DNA of 64,000 bases, taken from Trachythela sp. YZ-2020. Lineage: Eukaryota > Cnidaria > Anthozoa > Malacalcyonacea > Clavulariidae. Location: positions 62,001 to 126,000 of the forward strand of contig JADLSH010000390.1 in the NCBI GenBank assembly GCA_016169945.1, given 5' to 3'. A program made the position numbers and the translations under genes. Positions within the stretch are counted from its first letter, which is position 1. Each line of letters begins with the position of its first letter. The notes beneath the pieces were generated by a model. The model was not told the DNA's origin. It saw nothing but the letters and a program-made list of their open reading frames with translations, and ran no database searches. Below are positions 1 to 13,600 of the stretch, piece by piece.

Positions 1-2072
1 CCTACATAATAATCCAAAGAGATTTTGGTCTCTTTTCAAACTAAATAACAAATGTTCCAGTGTGCCAGAGAGTGTTTCAGTGGGAACTAATGAATCGGAC
101 TCATTCTCATTTCGCTTAGCTTCGTGCCCTCATGACATTGCAGAGCTTTTCGACGATTATTTCGCATCCATCCTAAACGGCAACGACGTCCTAACTTCTT
201 TAAGCACTCCTTCATCAACTATCGAAAGCGAATCTAGTCTGTCTGAGATAGATCTCTCTCCTGAAGACGTTTTAGTTGCTCTTTTGAATCTCGACACCAA
301 CAAAGCACAGGCCCCGACGAAATACCACCCAGAGTAGATAGATAGATTATGTGAAGAGATTACTGAGTGATTTGGGTCCCATTTTATTCAATAATTTGTA
401 CATGATTTTTGCTTTACTTTTCTTCCTTTCTGTTTTATGCAACAGAATGATCTATGTCATTGCTCATATTCAAAATAACAGCAGTAATCAAAATATGGGC
501 GAACAATAGCATTATATACAGAAAGAAGTGTTTGCTTATCACTGAAGGAAACTGCTCATCAAATTGCCCCATCGTTATGCATGCTCTTTAATCAGTCCCT
601 AAAATATGGCGCTTTACCAGAGGAATGGAGGCTGGCTAACATCATACCAGTCTACAAGAAAGGAGATAAATCTCATGTTGAGAACTATCGACCCATTTCT
701 CTCCTTTGTATCTTGTCCAAACTACTTGAGCGCTGTGCGTTGAGCAAGTTGAGCGACCACCTGTTATCACTGTCAAATTCCTCACAGCACGGATTTATTC
801 CAGGAAGATATTGTACAACCAAGCAGTGCTTGAAGTATTGGACTACATTGGTTTCCTTTTAGACTCTGGTAAGCAAACTGATGTTATCTTCATGGACATG
901 TCAAAGGCATTCGACAAGGTCAGTCACTCTGGTCTTATTAACAAACTTAGACACTATGATATTAATGGGTCTTTACTAAACTGGTTTTCCTCCTACCTGC
1001 ATGGTCGTCAACAGCGCGTTGCTACTCTCGGTGTAACTTCCTCCCGAAAACCTTTTAACGAACACAAGTGTAAATGCCTACGTGTTACAAGGAAAACCCA
1101 GCCAATCATATATTCCTATAAGATCAAGGTCAAGGAACTTACAACAACAACTGTCGAGAAGGACTTGGGCGTCTGGATTGCGAGTGACCTCACTTGGAAC
1201 AAGGATGTTCTCAATCGCTGTGGAAGATCGAACAAGATTCTTGGCTTCTTAAAGCGAAGTGGCGCGGAAATAAGAAATACAACAACTCGGCGCACACTCT
1301 ACTTGTCAATTGTTCGCCCTGTTCTTGGTTATGCAAGCCAGGTATGGTCTCCCCAGTCCATTAATCTCGTACGAAGAGCAGAGCGCATTCAAAGGAGAGC
1401 TTCGAGTTTATATTAAATCTCCCCTAGACCCCTACTTGTGTAGTGAGCTCGAGTCATACCGCGAGAGGCTTATTTTATTGGATCTAATGCTGATATCATA
1501 CTGGCATGAATATCTAGATCTCTTCTTCAAAGCTATCAATTGGCTGGTTGATGTATCTAAAGATGTGCTTCCCGAACGTGTCGTTTCTACGCGAGCAACC
1601 AGGTCGTCCAGTGAAAACAACGGCTTCCGTCAAAGAAAATGCAAAACTGTTACATACCAACGTTCCTTCTTCGAGCGCGTAACCAGAGTCTGGAACACTT
1701 TACCACCAAACCTGAGGGCTAATGACATCAACTTAACACAATTTAAAACATTACTACGAGATTATTACTCAGTAGCTCTGCGTTCTTGTTTTCACTCAGA
1801 AGATCCGAGGACATGGAAAACTGTTTGTTTAAAATGTAACTGTGTTCGTAGTTTAAACAACAAAATAAGTTGTTGTTTTTAGCAGTGTACTGTATCTGTT
1901 GTTGTAACATATATATAGAAGGGCCCACAGTAATTGGTTTTCACTGTTGTGGTGTCCCAGCCATTGATTGTTAGTAATTATTGTATATGTTAAGGTTGTT
2001 TGTGCGAGTCATTTGTATCTCTGTTGTATGTATATTTTGGCGAAGATTAATCAATAAATAAATAAATAAATA
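1..2072 (+). mobile_element. Degenerate non-LTR retrotransposon, CR1/L2 type, 3' part
   Basis: Broken reverse-transcriptase (RT) coding sequence in several frames. Residues from 62-337 match the linker before RT, 581-862 hold RT fingers motifs (YRPISLL, SQHGF), 811-1416 hold the palm start (FMDMSKAFDKV) and then the thumb and C-terminal region (RPVLGYASQVWSP), and 1420-1882 the C-terminal tail. The segment carrying the GVPQGS and (Y/F)ADD motifs is missing: the sequence jumps from VATLGVTSS to the post-catalytic part within one open frame, so the copy is catalytically dead. About 210 bases (roughly 330-545) interrupt the linker and look like a foreign insertion. The 3' end is an AATA repeat at about 2053-2072, as is usual for this class. 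The 5' end lies outside the window or is truncated. Confidence 0.85.
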
Positions 2073-2249
2073 ATCAAGAAAAACAAAATTGAAAATCGGG
2101 AAAATTGCGTAACGTCAGTTTGGTAGATGGAAACAAGTAAAAACCAATGGAATCCTGCTGTGCCGTGATCAACTGCTCAGGTTCAAACTCAGTCTGTTAT
2201 TCGTTTAATGGCGAAGGAGCTACGGATTCATGTAAATTCTCGTATTACA

Positions 2250-5045
2250 ACTTCACTCTGGGTTTATAAGTGAGAAAGCGGAATTCGCCTAGGTCAGAAT
2301 TCATATTCTGGTACTAAGCATGTTGTTAATTCTGGCTGGAGATGTTGAACTCTGTCCTGGTCCAAGTGTAAAATGCAATACTTGTAATAAGACTACACGG
2401 AAAAATCAAAGTCTGGAAAAGTGTTTTCATTGCGAAAGAAATTGTCATCTAAGAGTTGATCTTTATCAAGAATGCAAGGTCCCTTCTCGTTATTGTAACA
2501 TATATAGACCTCCTAATACTTCAAAGCACCTTCACCCAGAGTTCGAAAACATATTTGAGGACATGATAAACACTAGTGTCTGTGAGAATGCGGAGACAGT
2601 TTTAGTTGGGGATATGAATGTCTATTATTTACAACAATCGAAGGACAAAGATATCAAGCATATCATCAGAACAAACAGCCTAAAGCAGATCATTGAAAAA
2701 CCAACTAGAATTACAAAAGACACGAGCACACTTATTGACATCGTAGCAACTACCCATGAACAAAACATCTTGAAGACTGTGACATATGCAAATTCTATTA
2801 GCGACCATGACCTCGTGGGGATGATTATGAAGAAAAACAACCGTAAATTCAAACCGAGAACAATATACACGAGAAATTTTGCAAAGTAAAATGAAGCTTA
2901 TTATAAGAAGGATCTACGTAATCAAAATTGCGAAAGTGTGATGCAAGAGCCTGGTTGCAATAAGGCATGGAATGTTTTCAAAAACCTTTTGAAATCCGTA
3001 ATCGATAAACATGCCCCTCTTACCAAGAAAAAAGTGTGTGGTCGGGACTGTCCCTGGCTTACAAATGAAATAAGGTCAAAGATACACGAACGGGATTATT
3101 ATCTCCGTAAAGCGAGAAAGTCAGGGAAAGAGATCGACCTGTCAACTTATTGCCGTCTTAGAAATAATGTCACGCGATCAATTCGATAAAGTAAAGGTAC
3201 TTACACAAGACAGATCTTCAGAGAAAACATAAAAACACCAAGGAAATTCTGGAATCAAATAAAGAAGTTGTTTCCAATGAAGGGCTTGAAAGAAAACTGC
3301 TGTAAAGTTTAGCCTACGTCAAATAAGAAAGAAGTTGCGGATGGTTTTTGCAAATTCTTCACAAGCGTTGCATGGGAAAAAGCTACAAGACGTACTACCA
3401 AAGCTGACAGATACAGCCTGGATATATCATGATCACTCGAATTTCAAACATAAACTTAGCTCTCTAAACTGCACCTTTAAATTTCAGAAGATAAGCAAAA
3501 TGTTATAAGGAAACTGAACCGGAAGAAAGCGCATGGATATGATGACATTCCAACATCATTCATATTAGATGGTGCTGATATAATAGCTGAGCCACTAGCA
3601 AGATTAATCAACTGATGCTTGGAAGATTTAATCTTTCCATCATTTGAAAAATGTGCGAAAATCACACCAATGTATAAGTCTGAAGAAAGATCACTTATGG
3701 ACAACTACAGGCCTATTTCTGTCCTGCCAGTCCTATCCAAAGTGTTCGAGCGAGTGGTGCATCAACAACTATATGCATATCTTGAAGAAACAACCAACTT
3801 TCAAAGAGACAGTTTGGTTTTCGGAATAGATCATCCACCCAGCATGCTGTGACGATATTTTCTGATTTCATAAGGCAAAGCATGGGTAAAGGTTTAATGA
3901 CAGGGGCAATATTTTTCGACCTACGGAAAGCATTCAACACCGTAGAACATGCTCGCTTATTGTCTAAATTGTCCATCTACGGCATCAATAATGAAGAACT
4001 CAGGCGGTTTGAAGACTATCTTTTTAACAGAACACAATTCGTTGCGTTTGAAGGTGTTGAATCACTAATCCAGTCACTTTCCTGTGGTGTGCCCCAGGGC
4101 TCAATTCTGGGTCCGTTGTTGTGTGTCCTTCTAATTAATGATATCGATCTTCGTTTGGAACGGTGTGAAATCATCTTGTATGCTGACGACACCGTCATAT
4201 ACTTTGCTGATAAAACTTGCGAAAGAATTGAAGAACAACTCAAAGAGGATATGGCACAGATTACTGACTGGTTTATCCAAAATAATTTGGTAATAAACCT
4301 AAAACGTTCAAAGACGGAATGTGTTCTTTATGGTACACACCAGAAAACGTCAAGATCAAGACCAATGGAAATTAAAATAAGTGGAACCAAGATTGTCAGC
4401 AATCGCAAGTTTATCGCAAGGTATCAGGATGGACAAAAACCTGACCTATGCTGATCATCTGGAGAAGACACTAAAGAAAGCCTCATCAAGAGTAAATCTG
4501 CTATCTCGAATACGACAGAACATCAACCCATCGACAGCAGAAACAATTTACAAAATGATGATATTACCAGTTATGCTATACTGTAACAATGTTTACCTGA
4601 ACGTATCTGCAACCAATCAACAAAAGTTTGAGAAAATCCAAAACCGAGCATTAAAGATAATAAACGGTCAACTAAGTTCCGTAAAACTACCAAGTGTGAA
4701 CGCAATTAGAAAGATAACTTGTGCTCGCGAGGTTTTTAAGTGTTTACGAGTGTTTAAATGGTATAGCACCCAAAGCTTTACAGGACTATTTCGTACGAGT
4801 TTCACACTCTAAATCTACACGTGGGAATAACAAGAATATTGTTATACCAATATTACAATATCAGAACTGAAACGGGAAAGAAAACATTTGCATTTGCATA
4901 CCAAGGTGCAATTATTGCAACAATTTCATACTATTCTTGTAAATATAACTAGCTCTAATTTAATTTATATATTCCTTGGTTGATACCAGCAATTGATATT
5001 GCTGTTTTCACCTGTATAAATATTATATTATTATTATTAACTGTT
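2250..5045 (+). mobile_element. Degenerate CR1/L2-type retrotransposon with 2A-like motif, endonuclease and RT remnants
   Basis: A longer relative of the element at 1-2072, in the same orientation and directly downstream. The reading frame from 2320 begins with a hydrophobic stretch ending in GDVELCPGP, then a Cys/His cluster like a PHD finger (CNTCNKT, CFHCERNCHL), then the C-terminal half of an AP endonuclease (VGDMNV, STLIDIVATTH, SISDHDLV). The N-terminal half of the endonuclease is deleted. Pieces at 2938-3189 are linker. RT spans about 3619-4812 over three frames, with YRPISVLPVLSK, FFDLRKAFNTV, GVPQGSILGPLL and the catalytic YADD (about 4180). At least four frame breaks make it non-functional. 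An ATT-rich tail ends near 5040. Confidence 0.85.
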
Positions 5046-5133
5046 TCCAATCACTAAAAATTCGATTTGGAAGAGGATCCGGATACTGACTTTGTGTTAT
5101 TAAAAAAATTTATACCAAAATTACGTTTTATTA

Positions 5134-5567
5134 GAGACTGGTCATAATTTAGCAGGGGGGGGGTGAGAGGTGGAAAAGGTAGGGGGGTCACATTTTTTCT
5201 AGCTGCAATAAAGGGGTTTCCACAAAATATTGAACAGTTATAAGAGGGGTGGTCACTTATTTTCATGCTGGCCCTAATTTTGCTATGCAAGCCGCTGGGC
5301 CGCCTATATAGTGGAGACAAAGGGGGCAATTTGCCGGGCCCCGAAATAACAATCCCCTTTTACTGTCAAATCATCTCCCGAGACCTTAGATTTCAAAATT
5401 TTTAAAGATCGTTCAGGAAAGGGGGAGGGATACACATTTTTTTCAGCCATGAGCAAGAGGGGGGTCATCATTTTTCATGCTCTCGACAAGGCAGGGTTAC
5501 CCAGTTTCAGTCCTAGAAATCTTTAATTACACCTCCCCAGCCCCCATGCTAAATTATGACCAGTCCC
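5134..5567. mobile_element. Non-autonomous inverted-repeat element, 434 bp
   Basis: The termini are inverted copies: GACTGGTCATAATTTAGCA on the left and its complement on the right. Both ends are flanked by TTATTA (5128-5133 and 5568-5573), a probable 6-bp target duplication. G-rich and C-rich runs lie just inside each end. There is no coding sequence. Confidence 0.75.
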
Positions 5568-6126
5568 TTATTATATAAATAAATTTACCAAATGCCGTTG
5601 TAATAATTGTAATAATTCATGTAAGCAGGATCCTGAACAAAATGGCCGCATGCAAGGAGTGCGTAATCTCAACAAAATATTTTACGGCTATTTTTCCGAT
5701 GATAGTTTCCGAATGAACTAAATTTTATGATCTAATGATCATCATGTTGATCTGGTTATCTATATATTATAATAAATTATTGTGATGATTTGAAGAGTAT
5801 TAACAATTTATATGTTCAATATTAAGGCCATAAATCGGTAAATATCTGTGGCTAGTTTTCATTCACTTCAGACTTCAGTTCCGGTGCCATCTCTGTCTAT
5901 TTTAACATGGCCCAAATATAAAGATTTTTATACGCTGAGTACGAATTCACATGTTGCAACGCGTACTAACGCGCAGTTTCTTTATATTAGTTTTGAGAAT
6001 AAAGACAAATAAAACCTCATGCACGCTTGGCCTTTATAAACCTATAATCAAGCCAGTAGACAGTTAGACAGTGTCGATCAAACATGACTGTCATGAGGCA
6101 ATATTCCAAACTCTGACTCTGGGACT

Positions 6127-6578
6127 CGCGAAAGAGAAATAATCGCGCTAAGTTGCGCTAAGCTACTATATACAGATCAGTGGCTAACAGGGCGCTTATA
6201 TATAGGCGCCCTGGGGCCGGTTGTACGAAGCCCGTTTAGCTTAAACGGTGGATAACTCGAAAATATAGATCAAGTCTATACAGTCATCGAACAACCAAGC
6301 TAAAATATTTCAACTTGAATAGAACAATTATATTTGCAACTACATATTAAGGGCATAAGATTTAAATTCAGTCATTCACCAAATGTGTAAAGTGTTTTTT
6401 AATTTTGGCTTATCCACCGTTTAAGCTAAACGGCCTTCGTACAACCGTCCCCTGGTGGCTAAGCTAAGCGAGCGCGCGGGGGTGCTTGGGGAGGACGCGA
6501 CGACACCCCCAGCGCGCTCGCTCAGCTTAGCCACTGATCTGTATATAGTGGCTTAGCGCGATTTTTTCTCTTTCGAAG
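6127..6578. mobile_element. Inverted-repeat element carrying a second inverted-repeat element
   Basis: The outer arms (about 6127-6187 and 6524-6578) are inverted copies sharing TATACAGATCAGTGGCTAA and AATCGCGCTAAG. The left arm has a small extra duplication of GCGCTAAG. A different inverted-repeat element sits inside (6218-6447). There is no coding sequence, and no clear target duplication was found for the outer element. Confidence 0.7.
6218..6447. mobile_element. Inner inverted-repeat element, 230 bp
   Basis: The ends are inverted copies of about 36 bp, starting CGGTTGTACGAAG on the left and ending CTTCGTACAACCG on the right, and sharing TTTAGCTTAAACGGTGGATA in inverted form. It lies inside the larger element at 6127-6578. 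The target duplication is not clear. Confidence 0.7.
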
Positions 6579-9500
6579 CGCCTGCATACGAGGCTGGTAA
6601 CTTGTCGTAACTTTAATTGACCTATAGCTAGCTCGACCCAGATCACTTCTTGGTTTATCGAAGGGTGAAAATCGTCTGGCTTTAAATATAAGTCAAAGTC
6701 ACGTGACGTTTTTGCTTGGAGGCCACAAAATTTTCAGAAGAAAAAGTGATTGTCAGGTGATTTCGTGAAATTTATTTTTGAAATTAATGATTGTTAAATT
6801 CTGATGATTTAACATTCCGACGATTCTGTCATATTTTTCTTATGAATTATCTATAAATACACTTGTGCATTCCGTTAGACCCGTTTGGTTTTGTTCGTTG
6901 TTGTGACAATAAAACACTAGTAAAATTATACATGCAGTTTACACTCTTTATAGTCGGTTATACTGTAATGACACAAAGCAATCGATGTAAGAAAGATAAT
7001 GTCAGCACTTTGTGGTTTCTGAGAGTGACCATCACTTGGCATAGCAAATAATTGAATACGAGATAGATATTCAGAACCTTCACGAAGATCAAGCCTGGGT
7101 ACGAGGTTGCACGAAGATCAGTCAGTACCAAATAGAGGAAATTGTTAAAACTCAATATTTTCGCAATTGATGTGTAATAATGTTTCGAGGTTTGACGATA
7201 TTTCCTTACGCTTAAAGTTAGAGGCTTGGCTTTTTGTAAATTTGATCATAAACATTTTAATTAATTTGTGCACGAAGAATTTTGTTGGGCTAAAGTTGTA
7301 ATCGGTAGATATACGGTATAATCGGCAAAATATTCATTGTCAACTGTTGAGCAAAAAATTTTGTCAATAAAGTTTTTACCGCAGCTGTATGAGGAGCGCC
7401 AACATAATGTTGTCTTAAGTCATATCAACGATTGCCTTTTGGTGAAGCCGCAATTTTAAACAAAGTAAATTGAATGAGGACCGCGCGTGCATACAAAAGT
7501 ATCTCAAAGTCATAACGAAGTAAAAATGTAAATTGAATTTGATCATTGCAAAAGATCATTCCGACCAAAGATCATCTTGTGGTCTACGGTTTTTCTCATT
7601 TTCCTCAAGCTATTTCATTCTCGTTACAACCAGGTGGTTGGCAATTAACAAGCCATTTCTAAAGTATTGTTTCGAAAAGAAAAGCGAAGCATTTAGATGC
7701 AACAAAAGTGGTTTCTTTATTGAAAAGACTGCGTGTGTTGTTAAACAAAAGCCGCACAGAGGGAGCTTGATTAGCGCTCTACATGGTCGGCAAAGAACAA
7801 AACCAAAACAATATTAGAAAGATGAAAACATTGTTGATTAACAAAGGATGCGAACGACTTAAATAATAAGACTGAGCTAAAATTAATGAGGGGTTAGTTA
7901 TTGATCTATTTTATTTCTAGACTTCAAGGGCTCGATATTATTAAGGAAAAATTCTTTTATTTTACTCTTTAGTATAGAATATTACTTTGTATAGATTTTT
8001 CTGAGAAACTCATCATTTTATAGTTTCAAAGACTAAATGTGTTTGTTATCTTCTTATCGCCCGAAATGAGTGCATTTCAAGCTCTCCCTGCATGTTAGAG
8101 GCATTATTTCCATTTTATATTTGAATATTTAAAACTAGAACGAGCAATAATGTCCGGCCTTAATTTGGATCAAAGGAGCGAAGGATTAGCGAAGGTGCCG
8201 TATAATAATTGTTTTGAAAAAAACAGGATGCGAAGTGTTGTGCGAATTACTCTTCTTAAAAATGCAAACTTCAAAGCATGTGGCTAAAGATTAAATTTTG
8301 TTTAAACATGTGCACCGTTAAGAGGTATAGCTGACAAAAACACTGATTAGTAATACCGCGGTCAAACGTCGTGCGCTCAAAGCACTTAAATTGTCGGAGG
8401 CTATGTGATCTTTGCATAAAAAATTAATGCTTATGAAACTGTAAAAGACGAAACACTTTAGAATGAAATAAATAGGCCATATACATCTGCTGATGAGAAA
8501 TGAAAAGCTTAAGTCAATATCACAGCATGCGTTGTATTAACTATAGTCAACACATCCAAGTCAACTACATTCTACAAACTATATTTTCATGAATTAACTG
8601 TTAAGACTTTGGCGAAGAATATTTCAGATCAATAACTATTGAAGATATAACTTTTAGGAGATAATCGCTATTATTGAAAGTAGTTTTTATCAAGTTGCTC
8701 ACTTAAAGAATCTATAAACATTCAATATTCATTGCACGCGGTATTGTTATAACCACCCACCTTTTCAAGGAGCTTTTTAATTGCCATTCAGCCGTATTTA
8801 CTTTGAGCCATTCTTTACCTCAATTCCAGCTATTGTGTTTAGAGATGATTTAGATGTAATTCTTTGTTATGGAGATACTCGGACAGCAAACAAGTGTAAT
8901 TCATTGAGGTTTTGACATGCACTATATCTGTCTTCATCATTCATTAAATGATTTTTCAACACGGCAAACATTCACTTCGACTCATGTATATTTTATAAAA
9001 CGTTATCGCCCGTTATTGCTTGGGCTTTCAGCGCCTATAATTATCTATTTTAAAGAAAAAGTTTCCACAAAATAATTGCAATTGAAGTAAATCGTTGTCA
9101 TGAAGACATTTAGCTTTATTGCTCATTAAAACATAAAGATATTCTTTCAAAATGACATGCAGATACTTGACATTAGTTCAGCATTGTGAATTTTTTCGCG
9201 GTATGAGTGAAAGACGCCATTTCGCGCTATCTGTTTGCTTCTATGATAATTGTTGTTTGTTCTTCGCTTTATTGGAGAATTTTAAGCAATGATACGTTAA
9301 CCTTTCTTAAAATAATCAATATATATATAGCTATATATATATATAGTTTTTTATCTTCAGAGACAACGCTGTTTTTAATAAATTTCACACTAGAGAAAGT
9401 TTACAACGATGAGTTGCGCACAAACATAGTCATAGACACAAACTTTTAATAATCGTTCTGATACTATGATATGCTTTATAGAGATGTGAATTGAAGCATC

Positions 9501-9935
9501 TCAGAGTTTTGGTTAAGAATTAATCAAAGAGTTTTGCTGTAAAAGTTGATATTATCTGGTGTGTTTAGCCAGCGATTTTTTTAACAAAATACTCGACAAT
9601 AATATATATATGGCACAACCGCGTGCAAGCTAGCAATTCCATGTAATAAAGCATTCATTTATCACCGAACTTCCGAAGTCATAACATCGACACAATTTAT
9701 GAAATAAACAGCAGAATATTGCAATACACAAACTTGAGTATCTTTTTGTTCAAGCTATGTTTAACAGGTCTGCAAACTGGCTTCCATGGCTATGGTCAAT
9801 CGAAAATAAATGTTACATTGTTACAGGACGCATTTATACAATTTATGTCCAAGGGCAAGGAATATTCCTTCGCATATCTACATAAGTATATTACTATATA
9901 TATATACAAATGTGTAGTCTATACAGTTATATATT

Positions 9936-10673
9936 TTACAGTAAAACGTAAGCCACCGGTCTGCCTCGCATATCAGCATTAGGCCACGAGCAGTTACAAG
10001 GCACCGCATATTGTCCTGGCGAGGAATTAGGTCCTCCACTATGGGTATGAGTATGTGTATGTGGTGCTGCGTTTGAATTCACTGGAGATGTTGGAATAAG
10101 GGCTGAATGATTTAACCTTGATTGTGATGTGATACCTGGGTATATAGAGGGTGAATAATAAGGAGATGTAGGCAAAAGTTCTGGTCTTGCCGTGTTCATG
10201 TCTGCCGCATAAGCAGCAGCATATTGAGCATAGTTTGATTCAAATCTACTGTTAGCTGATGTTGTTGCCATGAATGACCTCGCTTTCATTGTTTGAGTGT
10301 ATTCAGGCGACATAAATGATCTTGGAGAAGGAAGAGTTAACGCTGGATATTTGGTTAAAGGATCAAGGATAGGTTGGAACGGTAACGGAAATGCATAACG
10401 GTCTTTCTTTAATAATGATTTTGGTTTTCGTCGTGGTCTATACTTGTAATCAGGATGTTCTTTCATATGAAGTGCTCGTAGTCGTCTCGCCTCCTCAATA
10501 TGTGGTCTTTTATCTTCTTCTGTTAATTCTTTCCATAATTCTCCAAGTTGTTTTGAGATTTCTGAGTTATGCATCTTTGGATTTTCTTCCGCCATCTTCT
10601 TCCTCTCAGCACGGGACCAGACCATGAAGGCATTCATCGGACGTTTGATATGGTTTTCTGATTTCGAAGACAT
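9936..10673 (-). CDS. SoxB2: SoxB2-group HMG-box transcription factor (Sox14/21 type), intronless
   Basis: Single-exon frame of 245 residues from ATG at 10673 to TAA at 9936. The HMG box occupies about residues 8-78, with [11 protein letters not shown] near the start and [19 protein letters not shown] at the end. This box bends DNA and binds Sox sites in the nucleus. After the box comes the basic extension [12 protein letters not shown], and the C-terminus has PCNCSWP and PVAYVLL. Both match the SoxB2 (Sox14/Sox21) signature rather than SoxB1. The middle is low in complexity, with an Ala/Tyr-rich part and a His-Thr run (HTHTHTH). SoxB2 proteins usually act as repressors in neural differentiation, and in cnidarians they mark neural or stem-cell progenitors (known from the family). 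No disruption is seen. Single-exon structure is common in SoxB genes. The gene stands alone between long non-coding flanks. Confidence 0.94.
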   Translation of the reverse strand: MSSKSENHIKRPMNAFMVWSRAERKKMAEENPKMHNSEISKQLGELWKELTEEDKRPHIEEARRLRALHMKEHPDYKYRPRRKPKSLLKKDRYAFPLPFQPILDPLTKYPALTLPSPRSFMSPEYTQTMKARSFMATTSANSRFESNYAQYAAAYAADMNTARPELLPTSPYYSPSIYPGITSQSRLNHSALIPTSPVNSNAAPHTHTHTHSGGPNSSPGQYAVPCNCSWPNADMRGRPVAYVLL

Positions 10674-13600
10674 TTTGAGATCTCTTTTCTTTAGATTTAA
10701 AACCTACAACAACTGACAATTCATAGATCGTCTTAATAATGAAAATCCTCTGACACGAGTTTTATAACAGCAAGAAGGAATGACATGCATGATCGCCTAT
10801 ATGCATGTCTATGAGCGTAACATAAAACAAGTTTTGTACTGTGTATTTATTTAGTATATATTCCTTATAAAGATTTTTTCTTGAGGTCTTCACCCAGGAA
10901 CTTTGTTTTCGAAAAGATAATTTTTTTCTTGAAGGTTCTGTAATTGTATGATCGAAAATCTCTTAGTTTTGCTGATTATAGGAAAGATGAAATATCAAAA
11001 ATCTCTAAAGAAATTTTCAACTGAACTGATTCCCTAAATGTTTTACCAAAATGCAGTGTTTTACTCCCACTATACTATAGATCTTAAATTGTGCGAACAT
11101 TTTCTACATTTTTGATAACAGACGTTTCTTGGCTCCGCCAAACAGACGGAGCTTAAGTCTTTATCAGTTTATTTTACATATCAAAAAGTTGTTTTACATT
11201 TAACAAATCCATGTTGTCACGAGGAATTTTCTGAAATCTTCGTTGATGCGATAGCACGTCAAGTGATAAACCTGAGCATATGGCTATAGAGAGTATAGAC
11301 TTGATATTATATGAAGTATGGCAGATCCGGCTTGTGTTTCATGCCGGGTTTCCCGAGTGTACGATATTAATATGAGGTTTAAATTTTTTTTGGTGGGTTT
11401 AAATTGGGTGTTTTATTTTACTAAAATATTCTGAATATTTAGAGACTGCAAAACACGACAAGCAAAATACTGTGATAAGTTTACTCAAGCATAATTTGAA
11501 TTGGCATCATAAGCTTAGTTGCGTATTGTGCTATCTTCATCAATTTATTGCACGTTTCGAAAAATTCTTAATACTTGAAGCAGAAAGAGTCCTAATATCG
11601 AGAAATTGATTCAACTTGATCGACTTTAACTTCAACGTGAATTTACACAAAAGAGGATTTGTGCTATCGGCAGACTCTGGTTTTTTTATCCTTGACTAAA
11701 CTTGAAGATTAAGAGAAATGACTTTGGAAAATAATTTCGCTGCAATAAGTGCAAGTGTCAGGTGCCATTGAGAGCCGCTGAGAAACCAATTCAAAAACTA
11801 GGGCCAAGCCCTATGATACTATAGTAAGAGAGATCTGAATGGCGGCATTTAAACACGGTGAGCCCAACGATTACGTTATTATATATACTGTGTTTCTTCA
11901 AAGCACAATTACATAGACATAATAACAAGCCAAAATTTAAAAATAAATTTTGAAAAGTTTACCTGGTTTTTGGCACAAAGTGAGTCAGTTATTTGACAAG
12001 TACTCAAAGTTGTCGTACGGAAATATGATGTCTAAGCTTGTAATCCTTCCTTCTCGTCTTCCTGTCTTCCCCTCAGTAAAATTAATATGAAGTTTGACTT
12101 GACCTGGCTCACTTTCTGTTTGCCGAGTGCCTCGTACAGTTGTCTGCAGCGCAATGATCTCTGTACTTGTGATCTACGCCGCTACAGCGCATTAAATGAA
12201 TGCCAGTCGGTGCTTTCGGCATAGATCAAAGTGAAAACTTGAAAACGTGATCAAATCAAATTCATGCATGGCACACAATGACAAATATTTTAATTTGCTA
12301 GGGGTGGGGAGCCGTCCACCATTCTATTGCTGGCTAATTTTCGAATAAAATAATTCCCAAACCGACGAATTGCACAAAATAACGGCACAAAACGTAATTG
12401 GGAACTTCTGGAACTTTTAAAAATAATTTTCCAAGAATGCGACATAACGGAAATGTTACTATATGCCACTCGGAACAAATTGAAATGAATGTAATAATGC
12501 TATAGATTTAGTAAGCAATAGTCTTGAAGTAGACTGATTTTGAGACATGTTTCGTTTTAAATACCGTAGGTATTACTGTAGTTTGATTGGTGGAAAATTT
12601 AAATGTGATAACATATTACACAAACATGAGTAAAGTGTTTACTACCGACAACATTATTACTTTTTGTTCAGTTTTTTGCTCATTGTTATACTGCACTGTA
12701 TTTACATGTCGTTACTAAAAATCCCACAAGCCACAATATATAATGTGTGAACAAATTGTATAGAAATGACTAGACAATTTGTTTTGCTTGTTTAAACTAC
12801 GTTCAGCTAACATCTCAATGCAAAACTTCGTGGCGGTTCACATCAATAAGCCCGCGTTATATTAAACTGAAAGTAGCCAAGTTTTATTAACATATAATAT
12901 ATCAAATATTGTATATTAACATAAGGAACGGTTCGTATGTTATATTATTTTGACTGTGTATATATTGCTCGAACCGGCCCGACAGTTGATCAATTATGAG
13001 AACTTAGTTTTACATAACAATGCTTGCAATCCGCCATACTATATACAACATTTAGTTCTGCTCATTTGTTTTGTTTCGGGTCAAAGATCACGATTCTATT
13101 ACTAGAGAACTTTAGCCATAAGATCAATTTATACTGCACTTGAATATAAGAAATACACGGTATGTCTAGTCGATAAATTAGTTTTAGGTTTTTATTACCT
13201 TTGTTGCCTGTCGAGTAAGACATTGGTATCAAACTAAGAAAAAAGATAAAAAGACAAAACTGACGACAAGCTGTTTCCTGTATTTGAAAATAAACTTTTG
13301 TTTTGCTATCTCCCCGGGTAGAAAATGGGCGGAATTATTGAGCTCAAGACAATCATCGTCATATACTACTTTTCAAGCAGTTTCATCCAAAGTCTAAGAC
13401 CTAACTCTATTTTTAATCAATTTCTCAGAACTGCTAGAATAAAGGTTTTAACGAGAACAGTAAAAGAACAGTAAAAATTTGATAAAGATAGATATATTAT
13501 TGGGAAAGTATAATTTTAGCTGTCATAACATGAAAATATATTGTGTAAACTAGGCGAACATATGCGATTCAGCAATTTACGTCCAACTGTTAAGTTTAAT

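Larger units (their letters stand above)
5574..9935. other. Non-coding stretch between retrotransposons and the SoxB2 gene
   Basis: Apart from the inverted-repeat element at 6127-6578, no gene or recognisable repeat was found. Open frames here are short, AT-rich and carry no family motif. A TATATA-rich run lies near 9320-9345. Because it lies downstream of the SoxB2 gene it could contain regulatory DNA, but nothing specific supports that. Confidence 0.5.

Noticed and set aside
7533..7817. 94-residue plus-strand frame downstream of SoxB2
   Set aside because: There is no recognisable motif, its composition resembles the neighbouring non-coding DNA, and no splice or promoter signals support it.
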